A stretch of 24,192 nt of DNA, taken from the NCBI GenBank assembly GCA_001794935.1, contig MGLY01000037.1, forward strand, positions 1,137 to 25,328, in the 5' to 3' direction. The DNA comes from Chlamydiae bacterium RIFCSPHIGHO2_12_FULL_49_9. GTDB lineage: Bacteria; Chlamydiota; Chlamydiia; Chlamydiales; SM23-39. Of this stretch, positions 1-8,082 are shown piece by piece. Made by a program: the position numbers and the translations under genes. The notes beneath the pieces were generated by a model. That model saw only the letters and a list, made by a program, of their open reading frames with translations, did not search any database and was not told where the DNA came from. Within the stretch, counting starts at the first letter, position 1; every line of letters starts with the position of its first letter.

Positions 1-3000
1 TAGAGGCGCCTTTGAGAAACTTCTCTTGTAGCCGTTTTGTCGATTTGGTGAGTGAGGCGTCCATTTTTATCGTAGCTCTTTTCTTCAGTCAAAAGAGTTT
101 GGTGTTTGAAACACTCTTTTTTGACAGATCTTTTTCGAGAGTCGAAGGTTTCAATAGTGGCAAGTCCCAAAGGATCGGTGTGGACTTTTTGAAGGACCGT
201 TTCACCCGATGAGTTTACAAAAAAGTCTTTGTATTCGGTAGTCTCCCGGTAGCCCAAAGGATCTATTTTTAAAATGAGTCTTCCAAACGAGTCGTAGTCT
301 CTTTTCTCATAGACGTTTTTCCCGGAGACTGAGCGAACGATCGTTATTTGGTTGCCCGCCTCGTCGTACTCATAGGCAATTTGGCGGAGGATCTCTCCTG
401 AAGAGGACTCTGTTCTCTCTTCAATTGCCCGATCGAGAAGATCGTATTCGGTGATTTGGATGAGATCTTTGTTGATTGTTTTATAAAGCCTTCCAAGAGA
501 GTCGTAGACAAAGGCAATTTTTTCTCCGCCTTGCTCTTCTAGAATTTTGCGGCCGGCGCCATCGTAGTAGTATCTTGTGGAGTTGCCCTCGAGGTCTATT
601 TTCTTAATGAGGCTCTTTCCCTTGTAGACATAAGTCTCGCTAAAAAGCCTGGCTGTCGTTTTCGAGATCAGCTGACCTAAAAAGTCGTATTCATATTCAG
701 TGATGATTCCCTTGGGATTGGCATGGGTTTTTAGCTGCCCGTCCGGATAGTAAAGAAGCGTCTCGGCAGCTCCATCCGGGTAAGTGATTTTCGTGGGCTT
801 GCCGTACGCGTTGTATTCGGTTCTCGTCTCGTTCCCTTCCGGATCGATTTGCAAGCGCAAATTGCCTGCAGAGTCATACTCTGTCTTGGCGGATGCTCCG
901 TCGGGAAAGAGGGTTTCTGTCCTTCGATCTACAGAATCGTAGGCGTAGCGGGTAGAATGCCCTTGAGGGTCTTTTTCTAGGACAAGGTTCCGTTTTCGAT
1001 CGTATTCATAGCGAGTTTGGAATCGAACGTCTGCCTCTTGGGTCTTGAGAGTCGGCAGATTGGTAAAATCATATTCGATGCGGGTGTGGACTTTGCCCGC
1101 AAAATCTCTGTGGGAGATGAGATTGCCGCAAGCATCGTAAGAGCAAATCTCTTTTTGACCTATCGGATTTGTCCGCTCGATCAGGTTTCCCTTCGCATCG
1201 TATTTGTAGTGCAAAGTGAAGCGAAACTTCCCTTCTGCATCGAAAATCTCCTCTTTTTCAACGCGGGCGGCCGTACCGTAGGTAAGAATCGTCTTTTTTA
1301 AAAGGAGCTCTCTCCCCTTTTCCCAATATTTTTCCTCGATGATTTGAGGAAGGCCCACATAGGGGCCGGAAGAAAAGGGGGTTGTGTCTTTGATTTTTCG
1401 GACAGTGACGTTTGAAAAATAGTCTGGATCGGTCGACGAGCCGTCGTCTTCGATTTCTCGGATTAAAAGGCGATCTTCATTGTAGATATAAAAGTGGCGG
1501 AGCTGGATGTCCCTTTTATCGGATATGAATTTAGAGAGAAGAAGATCGGTCCCCGGAAGGTATTTATAAATGGTCTTTTTATTAAAATCCTCCTCTTCGA
1601 GGAGAAGATTCGGCTCGGAGCCGCTATAGCGGTATTTTTGGGCGTAGGTTTCTGAGCCGGCATCGAGGGGCTCCCCGTATTGGTCCGTCGGGATAGGTGG
1701 AGAGCTTCCGGAGAGATTGCCGCAAAATCTTTTCTCGAGGATATTGCCTCTTTGGTCGTAGATATAGCGAGTCAAAAAAAGGGGCTTTAGATTCTCATCG
1801 AAGTGGGTTTTTCTTAAGAGTTGCCCTCTTGGAGAGTCCCAAAAATACTTTTCCGCAAAGATCCTTTTCCCCTCTTTGGAGAATTTCTCAATTTTTAAAA
1901 GGCGCTGCTGGCTATCGGGATAAAAGTCGGTTCTATGATTTTCGATGTCATAGACGGACGTCTTGGAAAAGGGAGAGATGAGATCGCTCGGCTCATAGAT
2001 AAAAGAGTAGATCGCTTGAGCCTCGGGATTTTCTCCAATCGGACAAGAGATTGTTTTGACGCAATTTCTCCTCGGATCTTCAATGATTGCCCCATTCGAA
2101 TCGTCCCGATCCAGATGGATGGGGCCTTGGGAGACCTCCTCAAACTCTTTTTTATAATAATCTAAACAAAGAGTTCGGTTTAGCGGAGCTAAAATCGCCT
2201 CGAGCTTGCGCAGTTTTTCCCCTTTGTAATTGGGTTTGAACTTTTCAAACTTGTTCCGATAGCTCATAAACAAAAGAGTTTGATCGGGAAAAGAAGAAGA
2301 GAAAATGGTTTCTAAAACAGGAGGCACCCCTTCTGGATTTTTGCGCGAAAAGCGGTACTGGACGCTTTGCCCGTCGCTTCCGATGACAAAAAAGTTTTGA
2401 TTCTTCCGCTTGGGATCTTCATAGACAAAGTCAGCTCTTGCATAGGTTTTGCTTTTGGAGGGATTGGTCGTCCGAATGGAGGTGAGATTGGGCTTTCCGT
2501 CTATATTTTCATAGTCGTAAAGAACCCAGTTGCCGTTTGGCAGCTCTTCTGAAAGGAGCTGATATTCCCGGTCGCTGTGATAGATTTTTTTATACGTCCT
2601 GATTGTCCCGTCGGAGCACTGAACAATCAGGTGTTTAAACTTCTCGTCAATGAGAACGCGGTTATTTCTCAAGTTGGTGCGGCTCGATATCTCCCCTCTT
2701 GCCGTATTGGAAAATCCCTTTTCAAGATCAGACGGCTCGCAGCGCATGAATTTTTCACCCCGGAAAGTGGTGCTTCCCGCCTTTTTATACACGATCGGAG
2801 AGCGGTCTTTTTCCCAGATGATCCATCTGTAGGGCTTGTCGGTGTCCAAGATTTTGGCCACATCGATGCCAAAGCGCCATTCCCCCTTTGCGTTGTCGGT
2901 GTAAATGCGGAAAATCCGGATGGGTTCTGCGCCCTGAATGACAAGATCCTCTTCATAAATCGACGGATGGCCGGTCAGCGCATTGACTTTTCCCTCAATG

Positions 3001-3092
3001 AGCGCAGAAGGGTCGCTTTCAAACATTGAAATAAAAGAGGAATCTGCAAAAAGAGCAGTTGAGAGAAGGAGGAAAATTTTTAAGCGAAACAT
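1..3092 (-). CDS. Secreted RHS/YD-repeat protein, partial (C-terminus beyond left edge)
   Basis: One frame stays open on the minus strand from an ATG at 3092 to base 1 (1030 codons, no stop), so the gene continues to the left. An in-frame TAA lies 15 bases upstream of the ATG, which fixes it as the first possible ATG. Residues 1-16 form a Sec signal peptide (MFRLKIFLLLSTALFA, then DSS). Residues of about 20-600 are a non-repetitive N-terminal part. From about 620 onward come RHS/YD repeats, for example YDAKGN, YDACGNL, YDSAGNL, YDFLGQL, YDGAGRK, YDSLGRL, YDEAGN, YDSFGRL and YDKNGRL, alternating with DPxG/DPLG-type turns. Such proteins form beta-barrel shells, often enclosing a toxic or variable C-terminal domain; that end is outside the window, so its function cannot be named. 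It could act on the surface or as a secreted toxin/adhesin. No clear Shine-Dalgarno site precedes it. Confidence 0.9.
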   Translation of the reverse strand, partial: MFRLKIFLLLSTALFADSSFISMFESDPSALIEGKVNALTGHPSIYEEDLVIQGAEPIRIFRIYTDNAKGEWRFGIDVAKILDTDKPYRWIIWEKDRSPIVYKKAGSTTFRGEKFMRCEPSDLEKGFSNTARGEISSRTNLRNNRVLIDEKFKHLIVQCSDGTIRTYKKIYHSDREYQLLSEELPNGNWVLYDYENIDGKPNLTSIRTTNPSKSKTYARADFVYEDPKRKNQNFFVIGSDGQSVQYRFSRKNPEGVPPVLETIFSSSFPDQTLLFMSYRNKFEKFKPNYKGEKLRKLEAILAPLNRTLCLDYYKKEFEEVSQGPIHLDRDDSNGAIIEDPRRNCVKTISCPIGENPEAQAIYSFIYEPSDLISPFSKTSVYDIENHRTDFYPDSQQRLLKIEKFSKEGKRIFAEKYFWDSPRGQLLRKTHFDENLKPLFLTRYIYDQRGNILEKRFCGNLSGSSPPIPTDQYGEPLDAGSETYAQKYRYSGSEPNLLLEEEDFNKKTIYKYLPGTDLLLSKFISDKRDIQLRHFYIYNEDRLLIREIEDDGSSTDPDYFSNVTVRKIKDTTPFSSGPYVGLPQIIEEKYWEKGRELLLKKTILTYGTAARVEKEEIFDAEGKFRFTLHYKYDAKGNLIERTNPIGQKEICSYDACGNLISHRDFAGKVHTRIEYDFTNLPTLKTQEADVRFQTRYEYDRKRNLVLEKDPQGHSTRYAYDSVDRRTETLFPDGASAKTEYDSAGNLRLQIDPEGNETRTEYNAYGKPTKITYPDGAAETLLYYPDGQLKTHANPKGIITEYEYDFLGQLISKTTARLFSETYVYKGKSLIKKIDLEGNSTRYYYDGAGRKILEEQGGEKIAFVYDSLGRLYKTINKDLIQITEYDLLDRAIEERTESSSGEILRQIAYEYDEAGNQITIVRSVSGKNVYEKRDYDSFGRLILKIDPLGYRETTEYKDFFVNSSGETVLQKVHTDPLGLATIETFDSRKRSVKKECFKHQTLLTEEKSYDKNGRLTHQIDKTATREVSQRRL

Positions 3093-3332
3093 AAGGCAGC
3101 GAGCTTAAAAAGAGTTTTTCTTTAAAGCAATAAAAAATTTGGCGCGAACAAGAACCCGAAAAATCGATTTTCCCATTCGGGATGGAGCACTGGAAACAGG
3201 GAGGCCGGATTCTTGACTTTAACGAAGGTGTGTGTCAATCTGACGGCTAAGAGACTGTTTTTCATTTTTCCGATGCGGGAATCGTAGCAAAACCTCCGGG
3301 CGAATGGGCCTACCGGGAGCATTTGTTGATCT

Positions 3333-4871
3333 ATGCAGACAGATAGCAGAGCTGAGTTTGGAAAATGGAGGGCCTACTTCTGGCCGATTCATTCCTCCGA
3401 GCTGAGAAAATTTCTGCCGATGTTTTTCATCTTCTTTCTCATTTCCCTCAATTACAATCTCCTGCGCGTCTTTAAAGACTCCATGGTTATTACAGCCCCA
3501 AATGCCGGCGCTGAAGTCATCCCCTTCATCAAAGTGTGGGCGATTTTGCCGAGCGCAATTATCCTCACTTATGTTTTCACGCGCCTGGCCAATCGCTTCG
3601 ACCGGGAAAAAGTCTTTTACATCATGATGTCGATATTCATCGCCTTTTTCTTCCTCTTTGCCTTTTTGCTCTATCCCAATAGGGATGCTCTCCATCCCCA
3701 TGAATTTGCCGACCGGATGGAGTTTTTGCTCCCCTCGGGATTTAAGGGACTGATTGCGATCTTCCGCAACTGGACTTTCACCCTTTTTTATATCATGTCG
3801 GAGCTCTGGAGCACAGCAATCATGTCAGTTCTCTTCTTTGGCTTTGCCAACGAGGTTACGGAGGTGAATGAGGCGAGGCGTTTTTATGGCCTTTTCATGA
3901 TTGGGGCCAATATCGCATCTATTCTTGCAGGACAGGCATCTGCCTTTGTCCTTCTCTTTAATTCGATGCTCGGCATCCCCTATGGAAAAAGCAAGTGGGA
4001 GCAGTCAATTCTCTTCATGTGCTGCGTCGTGATTCTCTGCGGCATACTCTGCATCCTCCTCTTCCGCTGGTTGAACATGTACGGAATTAGATCGAAAGAT
4101 CCGGCCAAATTTGTTCTCGATCAAAAAGAGAAAATTAAGATGTCGATGAGGAAAAACTTTTCCTATCTGGCTGGCTCAAAATACCTCATTTCGATCGCCC
4201 TCATTGTGGTGATGTACAATGTCGCAATCAATCTCGTCGAAGTCGTTTGGAAAAACCAGATCAAGGCCGTCTATCCCGACCCAAGCGATTTTCAGGCCTA
4301 CATGGGCAACGTCACTACAGCAGTCGGGATCGTCTCAACGCTCGCTTCCATGTTCATCTCGGGCAATATCATCCGTCGCTTTTCCTGGACGACGAGCGCC
4401 ATGATCCCTGTCGCCACCATGCTGATCACAGGGGCCTGCTTTTTCGCATTCGTCGTCTTTCAAGAGGCCTCTTTTATTTCGCCGCTCACGGCCCTTGTTG
4501 GTTTTGTGCCGACTGCCTTTGCAATGTTTCTCGGGACGATGCAAAACGTGTTCGCAAGGGCTTGTAAATTCACCTTCTTTGATGCGACAAAAGAGATCGC
4601 CTTCATCCCCCTCGATCCCGAATCAAAACTCAAGGGCAAAGCGGCTATTGATGGCGTAGGATCCCGCATCGGTAAGTCGGGCGGGTCTGTAATCCACCAG
4701 GGATTGCTCTTGCTCTTTGTCAGCGTTTCAGCCAGCGCTCCTTACGTCGCAATCATTTTCCTCGCGATCATCCTCATCTGGCTCCTCTCGGTCCTCTCCT
4801 TGGGCAAACAGTTCAACCAGCTCGTAGGGCGCAAACCAAAGTCCGCCCAAACAGAGCCTCTTCCGAGCTAA
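3333..4871 (+). CDS. NTT-family nucleotide transporter (ATP/ADP translocase type)
   Basis: This 512-residue inner-membrane protein belongs to the nucleotide transporter family of chlamydiae, rickettsiae and plastids, which imports host nucleotides by ATP/ADP exchange or H+ symport. Family signatures visible are WPIHSSELRKFLPMF (17-31), a KD pair at 48-49 followed by the TAPNAGAEVIPFIK block, FRNWTF, a NLVEVVWK block near 300 carrying the conserved Glu, and FDATKEIAFIPLD with GKAAIDG and GKSGGS from about 414. About 12 hydrophobic segments are spread over the length. The usual ATP/ADP isoform has an RDxKDTLIVT block; here it reads RVFKDSMVIT, so the substrate may differ from ATP/ADP (other ribonucleotides or NAD are known for paralogues). 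Start: a GGGAG lies rather far upstream (about 13 bases). The stop codon lies within the target duplication of the palindromic element that follows. Confidence 0.95.
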   Translation: MQTDSRAEFGKWRAYFWPIHSSELRKFLPMFFIFFLISLNYNLLRVFKDSMVITAPNAGAEVIPFIKVWAILPSAIILTYVFTRLANRFDREKVFYIMMSIFIAFFFLFAFLLYPNRDALHPHEFADRMEFLLPSGFKGLIAIFRNWTFTLFYIMSELWSTAIMSVLFFGFANEVTEVNEARRFYGLFMIGANIASILAGQASAFVLLFNSMLGIPYGKSKWEQSILFMCCVVILCGILCILLFRWLNMYGIRSKDPAKFVLDQKEKIKMSMRKNFSYLAGSKYLISIALIVVMYNVAINLVEVVWKNQIKAVYPDPSDFQAYMGNVTTAVGIVSTLASMFISGNIIRRFSWTTSAMIPVATMLITGACFFAFVVFQEASFISPLTALVGFVPTAFAMFLGTMQNVFARACKFTFFDATKEIAFIPLDPESKLKGKAAIDGVGSRIGKSGGSVIHQGLLLLFVSVSASAPYVAIIFLAIILIWLLSVLSLGKQFNQLVGRKPKSAQTEPLPS

Positions 4872-5047
4872 GAGACCGTCCACAAACTCGGTCTTTTAGG
4901 GATTTGAGGAGATTTTCGATGAGATTTCACAAAGACCATGGTCTGGTCGAACGACGAGGGCCATGTGTGAACACATGGCTGAGGAGATCGATGTGAAAGC
5001 TCGCGTAAATCTCCCAAATACCGAAGACCCAGTTTGTAGACGGTCTC
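4872..5047. mobile_element. MITE-like palindromic element with TAA target duplication
   Basis: A 176-bp imperfect palindrome has termini GAGACCGTC and GACGGTCTC. The outer 24 bases of each arm match at 22 positions, and inner blocks (GAGATTT, TTTCACA) also pair, giving arms of roughly 60 bp. It is flanked by direct TAA copies at 4869-4871 and 5048-5050, as expected for a 3-bp target duplication. It has no transposase and no convincing reading frame, so it would be a non-autonomous element moved in trans; 3-bp TNA duplications occur in some IS5-type groups, but assigning it to that family is inference. The left TAA is also the stop codon of the nucleotide transporter gene. Transcribed, it would fold into a long hairpin and could act as a terminator. 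Short nested palindromes sit near the centre (4934-4945 and 4960-4979). Confidence 0.75.
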
Positions 5048-5100
5048 TAATGGGCCCTAAATTTTTCTCAAAAAAATCCGGACGGAATGAAGAAATGAAC

Positions 5101-5129
5101 TTGCGCGGGAAAATAATTTTTGCTTAACT
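5101..5129 (+). promoter_or_regulatory. Putative sigma-70-type promoter of the Cys-rich lipoprotein gene
   Basis: TTGCGC (5101-5106) is followed after 17 bases by TTAACT (5124-5129), placing a start about 18 bases before the ATG at 5154. The match is moderate and judged by eye. Confidence 0.35.
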
Positions 5130-5153
5130 GGGCGTTTTTTCACCCGGAGTCTT

Positions 5154-5339
5154 ATGAAACATATCGCCCTCTTCTTTCTTATGGTCGCAGCTTCCCTTGC
5201 CTTGCCGTCTTGCTCGAAGTGCTCAAAGGAAGACAAACCGTGCGCGAGCTGCGTCTGCCATGACAAGTGCGGCTGCAAAAGAGAAACTCCTCACGCAAGC
5301 AAAGACTGCACCGCCAAGTGCGACCCCTGGCATAAATAA
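5154..5339 (+). CDS. Small cysteine-rich lipoprotein
   Basis: This 61-residue protein begins with a lipoprotein signal peptide: a short basic start, a hydrophobic stretch and a lipobox-like LPSC ending at Cys20. The mature part has nine cysteines (20, 23, 30, 33, 35, 39, 41, 52, 56), several as CxxC pairs, with many Lys residues. A CGGAG Shine-Dalgarno sequence 8 bases upstream supports the ATG. It recalls the small cysteine-rich outer-membrane lipoprotein (OmcA, 9-kDa CRP) of Chlamydia in size, lipidation and cysteine richness, but I cannot claim orthology by sequence; a metal-binding lipoprotein is the alternative. If lipidated, it would sit in the periplasm or outer membrane and could take part in disulfide cross-linking of the envelope. 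Confidence 0.75.
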   Translation: MKHIALFFLMVAASLALPSCSKCSKEDKPCASCVCHDKCGCKRETPHASKDCTAKCDPWHK

Positions 5340-5342
5340 AAG

Positions 5343-5531
5343 CTACTTTTTCCGAACCGCTTTTTTGGGAACCTTTACTCCCTTTTTGCGCGCTTTTGAA
5401 AGGCCGATGGCAATCGCTTGCTCTCTTGACATAACGGCCACCTTCGCCCGTCCGCTTTTCAGCTTGCCCGCCTTATATTTTTTCATTGCTTTTCGGACAA
5501 ACTCGCCCGATTTCTTCCCATACTTGGCCAT
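5343..5531 (-). CDS. Small basic DUF6496-like protein
   Basis: A 62-residue, strongly basic protein (about one third Lys or Arg) with the pattern KKSGEFVRKAMKKYKAGKLKSG followed by SREQAIAIGLSKARKKG and a VPKK tail. This matches small bacterial proteins annotated as DUF6496, whose function is unknown; the charge suggests nucleic-acid binding. Start choice: an ATG at 5559-5561 would add ten residues but has no ribosome site, whereas the ATG at 5529-5531 follows GGGAGG at good spacing, so I prefer the shorter form. The gene converges with the lipoprotein gene, leaving only three bases between stop codons. Confidence is high that it is a gene, low for any role. Confidence 0.8.
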   Translation of the reverse strand: MAKYGKKSGEFVRKAMKKYKAGKLKSGRAKVAVMSREQAIAIGLSKARKKGVKVPKKAVRKK

Positions 5532-5578
5532 ATATGCCCTCCCGATCCCAAATGCCCTCATACTAAAAATCTTTTTAT

Positions 5579-5607
5579 TTGTAAAAAGAAGCCCTCCTCC
5601 ATAAAAT
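5579..5607 (+). promoter_or_regulatory. Putative promoter of the 5621 gene
   Basis: TTGTAA (5579-5584), a 17-base spacer and TAAAAT (5602-5607). The predicted transcription start would fall only about 7 bases before the ATG at 5621, so the leader would be very short or the true promoter lies elsewhere. Confidence 0.4.
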
Positions 5608-5620
5608 CGCAGGGCAATTT

Positions 5621-7051
5621 ATGACTTCTCCTCCCTCTGTCAGCTCCTCCTCCCAGGCCTATTCTCCGCTTACCCCCCTGACAAAGCAGCCAATGGAGCA
5701 AGATCTGCGCGTAGGTCAAGCATTTCGGCGCGGGAGAGCCTCCTCTGACACGCCGCCTCCGCCTGAGCCGGTTCATTCCTCGCCTGAAATGCCTTCTCTA
5801 ATGAGTTTTCTTGCCCCTCTCCAAGAAAAGCTGATGGCAGGACATTTGGAAGAGGGACTGGCTGTGACCGATGAAGCAATTCAAAAGATTCGACAATCGC
5901 TCGTCTTTTTGAAAAAGGCTGTATTAATCCGCGACGCGCTTGGGGGCAATCCAACAGACATATTAAAACAATACGAGTCAAAAAGAGTTTCGTTGGTACC
6001 GGAAGAGATTCCCTCATGGTATCTATTTGCGGCGCATTATCTTTTTTCGAGAACGCGCAATTTACAAGAAACTCGAGGGTGGATGAACCTTGCTTTCGGC
6101 CCCAGTCCCTCCGCATATCGAGGATTTACTCCATGCCTTTCTCTTGCGCTCTATATGGCTATTGATTGGTTAGAGAATGGTCAAAAGCAAAAAACAAGGC
6201 CAAAGATTACGAATCTTCTCAATCGGGCATGTTCTGAAATACTTAAGAACGTGAATGTCCGAGTCGCTGCAATTGTGGGCGCAGCTGCAATTTTCGAGGC
6301 GATCGGGAAGGAATCCGAGGCGAATAGATGGATCTCCAAAGTCCAAAAATTGGACGCGCAACATGCCAATAAAGGCGCATGGCTGATTTTGAAATACCAA
6401 TACCTTTCTCTCCTCTCAAAGGAAAAGGTTCATGAGGCAAAAAAGCTCCTGGAAAATGGGGAGGCGCAGTGCAAGAAAAAAGGGGTCTATTGGTCATACC
6501 GCATCCGCTCTTCAGATGGCTCCGATATAGAAGATCTTTTGAAAAGAGGGTTTCGGGAATCCGGCCTTAAATCGGGGGAACTCTGGTGTGAGAGAGCCCG
6601 CTGGCTAATGCAGCTTTTTCAAAATGATATTGCCCACCCAATCGAATATCTCGATGAGGCCCTCAAATCCTTGTGCCACGCGCTGATTTTCACTCCCCAA
6701 TATGGAGATACCTATGTTGAACTATTCAGGCTCTTGCATCTGCTAAAGAAGGACCCCGGGCATCGACTTTTGCAAATTTATCGCCTACTGGAAGAGCCGG
6801 GAAAAGATTTGGATCAAATCAAAGAGTGGGCAAAAGCGATATTTTTATCAAAACACATAATCTATGGGTTCTCATTTGCCATTGCCAAAGCCGATGGTCC
6901 CCGCCTCGGAGAAGACACCTGGAAAAGGCTTGAGGAGGCAACGGCTGGCGGGACCTTTGCGCCAATGGAGGACAAAAGAACAAATTCTCATACAGCCTCG
7001 CTCAGGTTCATTTTGCGGTTAGCCAGCAACCATACTGCTTTTGAATTTTGA
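5621..7051 (+). CDS. TPR-like helical-repeat protein with disordered N-terminus, possible effector
   Basis: A 476-residue protein of unknown function. Residues 1-60 are rich in Ser, Pro and Gln and look disordered, a feature common in type III secretion substrates. From about residue 62 the sequence is a run of amphipathic helix pairs typical of tetratricopeptide-type solenoids (blocks starting LQEKLMAGHLEEGLAVTDEA, then AAIVGAAAIFEAIGKESEA, KYQYLSLLSKEKVHEAKKLL and CERARWLMQLFQND). There is no signal peptide and no membrane segment. The ATG has only AGGGC ahead of it as a weak ribosome site. Repeats of this kind usually bind protein partners. A chlamydial regulator or chaperone-like protein is an equally fair reading; the effector idea rests only on composition and genome context. 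Confidence 0.7.
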   Translation: MTSPPSVSSSSQAYSPLTPLTKQPMEQDLRVGQAFRRGRASSDTPPPPEPVHSSPEMPSLMSFLAPLQEKLMAGHLEEGLAVTDEAIQKIRQSLVFLKKAVLIRDALGGNPTDILKQYESKRVSLVPEEIPSWYLFAAHYLFSRTRNLQETRGWMNLAFGPSPSAYRGFTPCLSLALYMAIDWLENGQKQKTRPKITNLLNRACSEILKNVNVRVAAIVGAAAIFEAIGKESEANRWISKVQKLDAQHANKGAWLILKYQYLSLLSKEKVHEAKKLLENGEAQCKKKGVYWSYRIRSSDGSDIEDLLKRGFRESGLKSGELWCERARWLMQLFQNDIAHPIEYLDEALKSLCHALIFTPQYGDTYVELFRLLHLLKKDPGHRLLQIYRLLEEPGKDLDQIKEWAKAIFLSKHIIYGFSFAIAKADGPRLGEDTWKRLEEATAGGTFAPMEDKRTNSHTASLRFILRLASNHTAFEF

Positions 7052-7052
7052 T

Positions 7053-7081
7053 TTGCAAAAAAGCCGCGCTTTCTTTAGAAT
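7053..7081 (+). promoter_or_regulatory. Putative promoter of the CPBP protease gene
   Basis: TTGCAA (7053-7058), a 17-base spacer and TAGAAT (7076-7081), about 20 bases of leader before the ATG at 7108. The same stretch holds an AAGCCG/CGGCTT inverted repeat that could instead end the upstream transcript. Confidence 0.45.
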
Positions 7082-7107
7082 CCTCGGCTTCTTAAGAGAC
7101 TAATCGG

Positions 7108-8082
7108 ATGAAATGGCTCCTTCCTCTCCTCTACACGACCTCTCTTTTTTGCGACACTTCTGAACAGCCTACCGATGTGTTAGAAGAAACTTCTCTGCAA
7201 GAAACGAATCAGGAAGTTGCGTCTTTAGATCTCAATGCAATTGCGCAGCTCCCCTCTCCCCATTTTGAACCCCCGCGCAAAAGTGTCACTCTTGCGACGA
7301 GTCTCTCTTATTTGCTCCCCGGCCTTGGCCACACTTATTTGGGGGACATGCAAACGGCTGGCGCTCTGATGGGAACAGCTGGACTTGGCGTCAGCATGAT
7401 CGCTCTGAGGCCAAACCAGGAAAACATCGTCTTTCCTTCCATGATCGCTCTCCAAAATACGTGGTCTTATGGGATCTTTGCAGCTTATAGAGACGCCAGG
7501 ATTTACAATGGCCAGGCCGGCTACACCTACAAAATGCCGACAGACAGCCTCGCGGCTTTGGCCTATGCTCCTTTTAATTACAAGATTTTGAGAAAACCGG
7601 AGGTGTGGGGCGGGCTGATCGGCTCCCTTGGCCTTGCGATGACAATCTCTTATTTTGCCTTCCCTCAGGAAAGCAAAGCGCAAATTCATATGAAGATTTC
7701 GACAAGATCGGAAATGCCTTTTTTCGCTCTTCCCGTCGGGATCAGCGAAGAGGCGCTCTTCCGGGGTTATCTCCAATCGCAGCTCTTGGAAAAACTCAAC
7801 CCATTCGGGGGAATTCTCATCTCCTCTTTGGCATTTGGCGCCTCGCACATCAGCAATGCGACCCTCATGCAGAAGGAAGACCGATGGCGCTACTACTCTT
7901 TTAGCATCCCTCTAATTACGGCATTGGGCGCTTATCTCGGATGGCTTACGCACAAAAACCACTCTCTCCAAGAGAGCGTGGCGGTTCACACTCTGTACGA
8001 CCTGGTTCTTTTTACCGGGAGCGCTTTGGCGACAAAGGCCGCAATCGGCCACTCAGAGTTTGCCCTCGCGATTCCTTTCTAA
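7108..8082 (+). CDS. Exported CPBP-family intramembrane metalloprotease
   Basis: A 324-residue protein with a signal peptide at 1-15 (MKWLLPLLYTTSLFC, possibly a lipoprotein-like Cys15), then an acidic linker, a hydrophobic block near 68-90 (SYLLPGLGHTYLGD, as in DUF5683-like proteins) and a C-terminal CPBP (CAAX protease and bacteriocin processing) domain. The three CPBP motifs are present: EEALFR at 214-219, FGASH at 243-247 and HTLYD at 294-298, supplying the Glu and His residues that bind catalytic metal. CPBP enzymes cleave peptides within membranes; the substrate here cannot be read from the sequence. The stop codon overlaps that of the convergent SDR gene (they share 4 bases), leaving no room for a terminator between them. 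Confidence 0.85.
   Translation: MKWLLPLLYTTSLFCDTSEQPTDVLEETSLQETNQEVASLDLNAIAQLPSPHFEPPRKSVTLATSLSYLLPGLGHTYLGDMQTAGALMGTAGLGVSMIALRPNQENIVFPSMIALQNTWSYGIFAAYRDARIYNGQAGYTYKMPTDSLAALAYAPFNYKILRKPEVWGGLIGSLGLAMTISYFAFPQESKAQIHMKISTRSEMPFFALPVGISEEALFRGYLQSQLLEKLNPFGGILISSLAFGASHISNATLMQKEDRWRYYSFSIPLITALGAYLGWLTHKNHSLQESVAVHTLYDLVLFTGSALATKAAIGHSEFALAIPF

Noticed and set aside
2577..3029. Plus-strand open frame of 150 codons within the RHS gene
   Set aside because: It runs opposite to a clear, uninterrupted RHS protein frame, has no family features and no ribosome site.
3219..3701. Minus-strand frame of 160 codons over the transporter start
   Set aside because: Charged low-complexity product opposite to the well-supported transporter frame.
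7225..7848. Minus-strand frame of 207 codons over the CPBP gene
   Set aside because: Shadow of the CPBP frame, which carries all catalytic motifs; no motifs in the antisense product.
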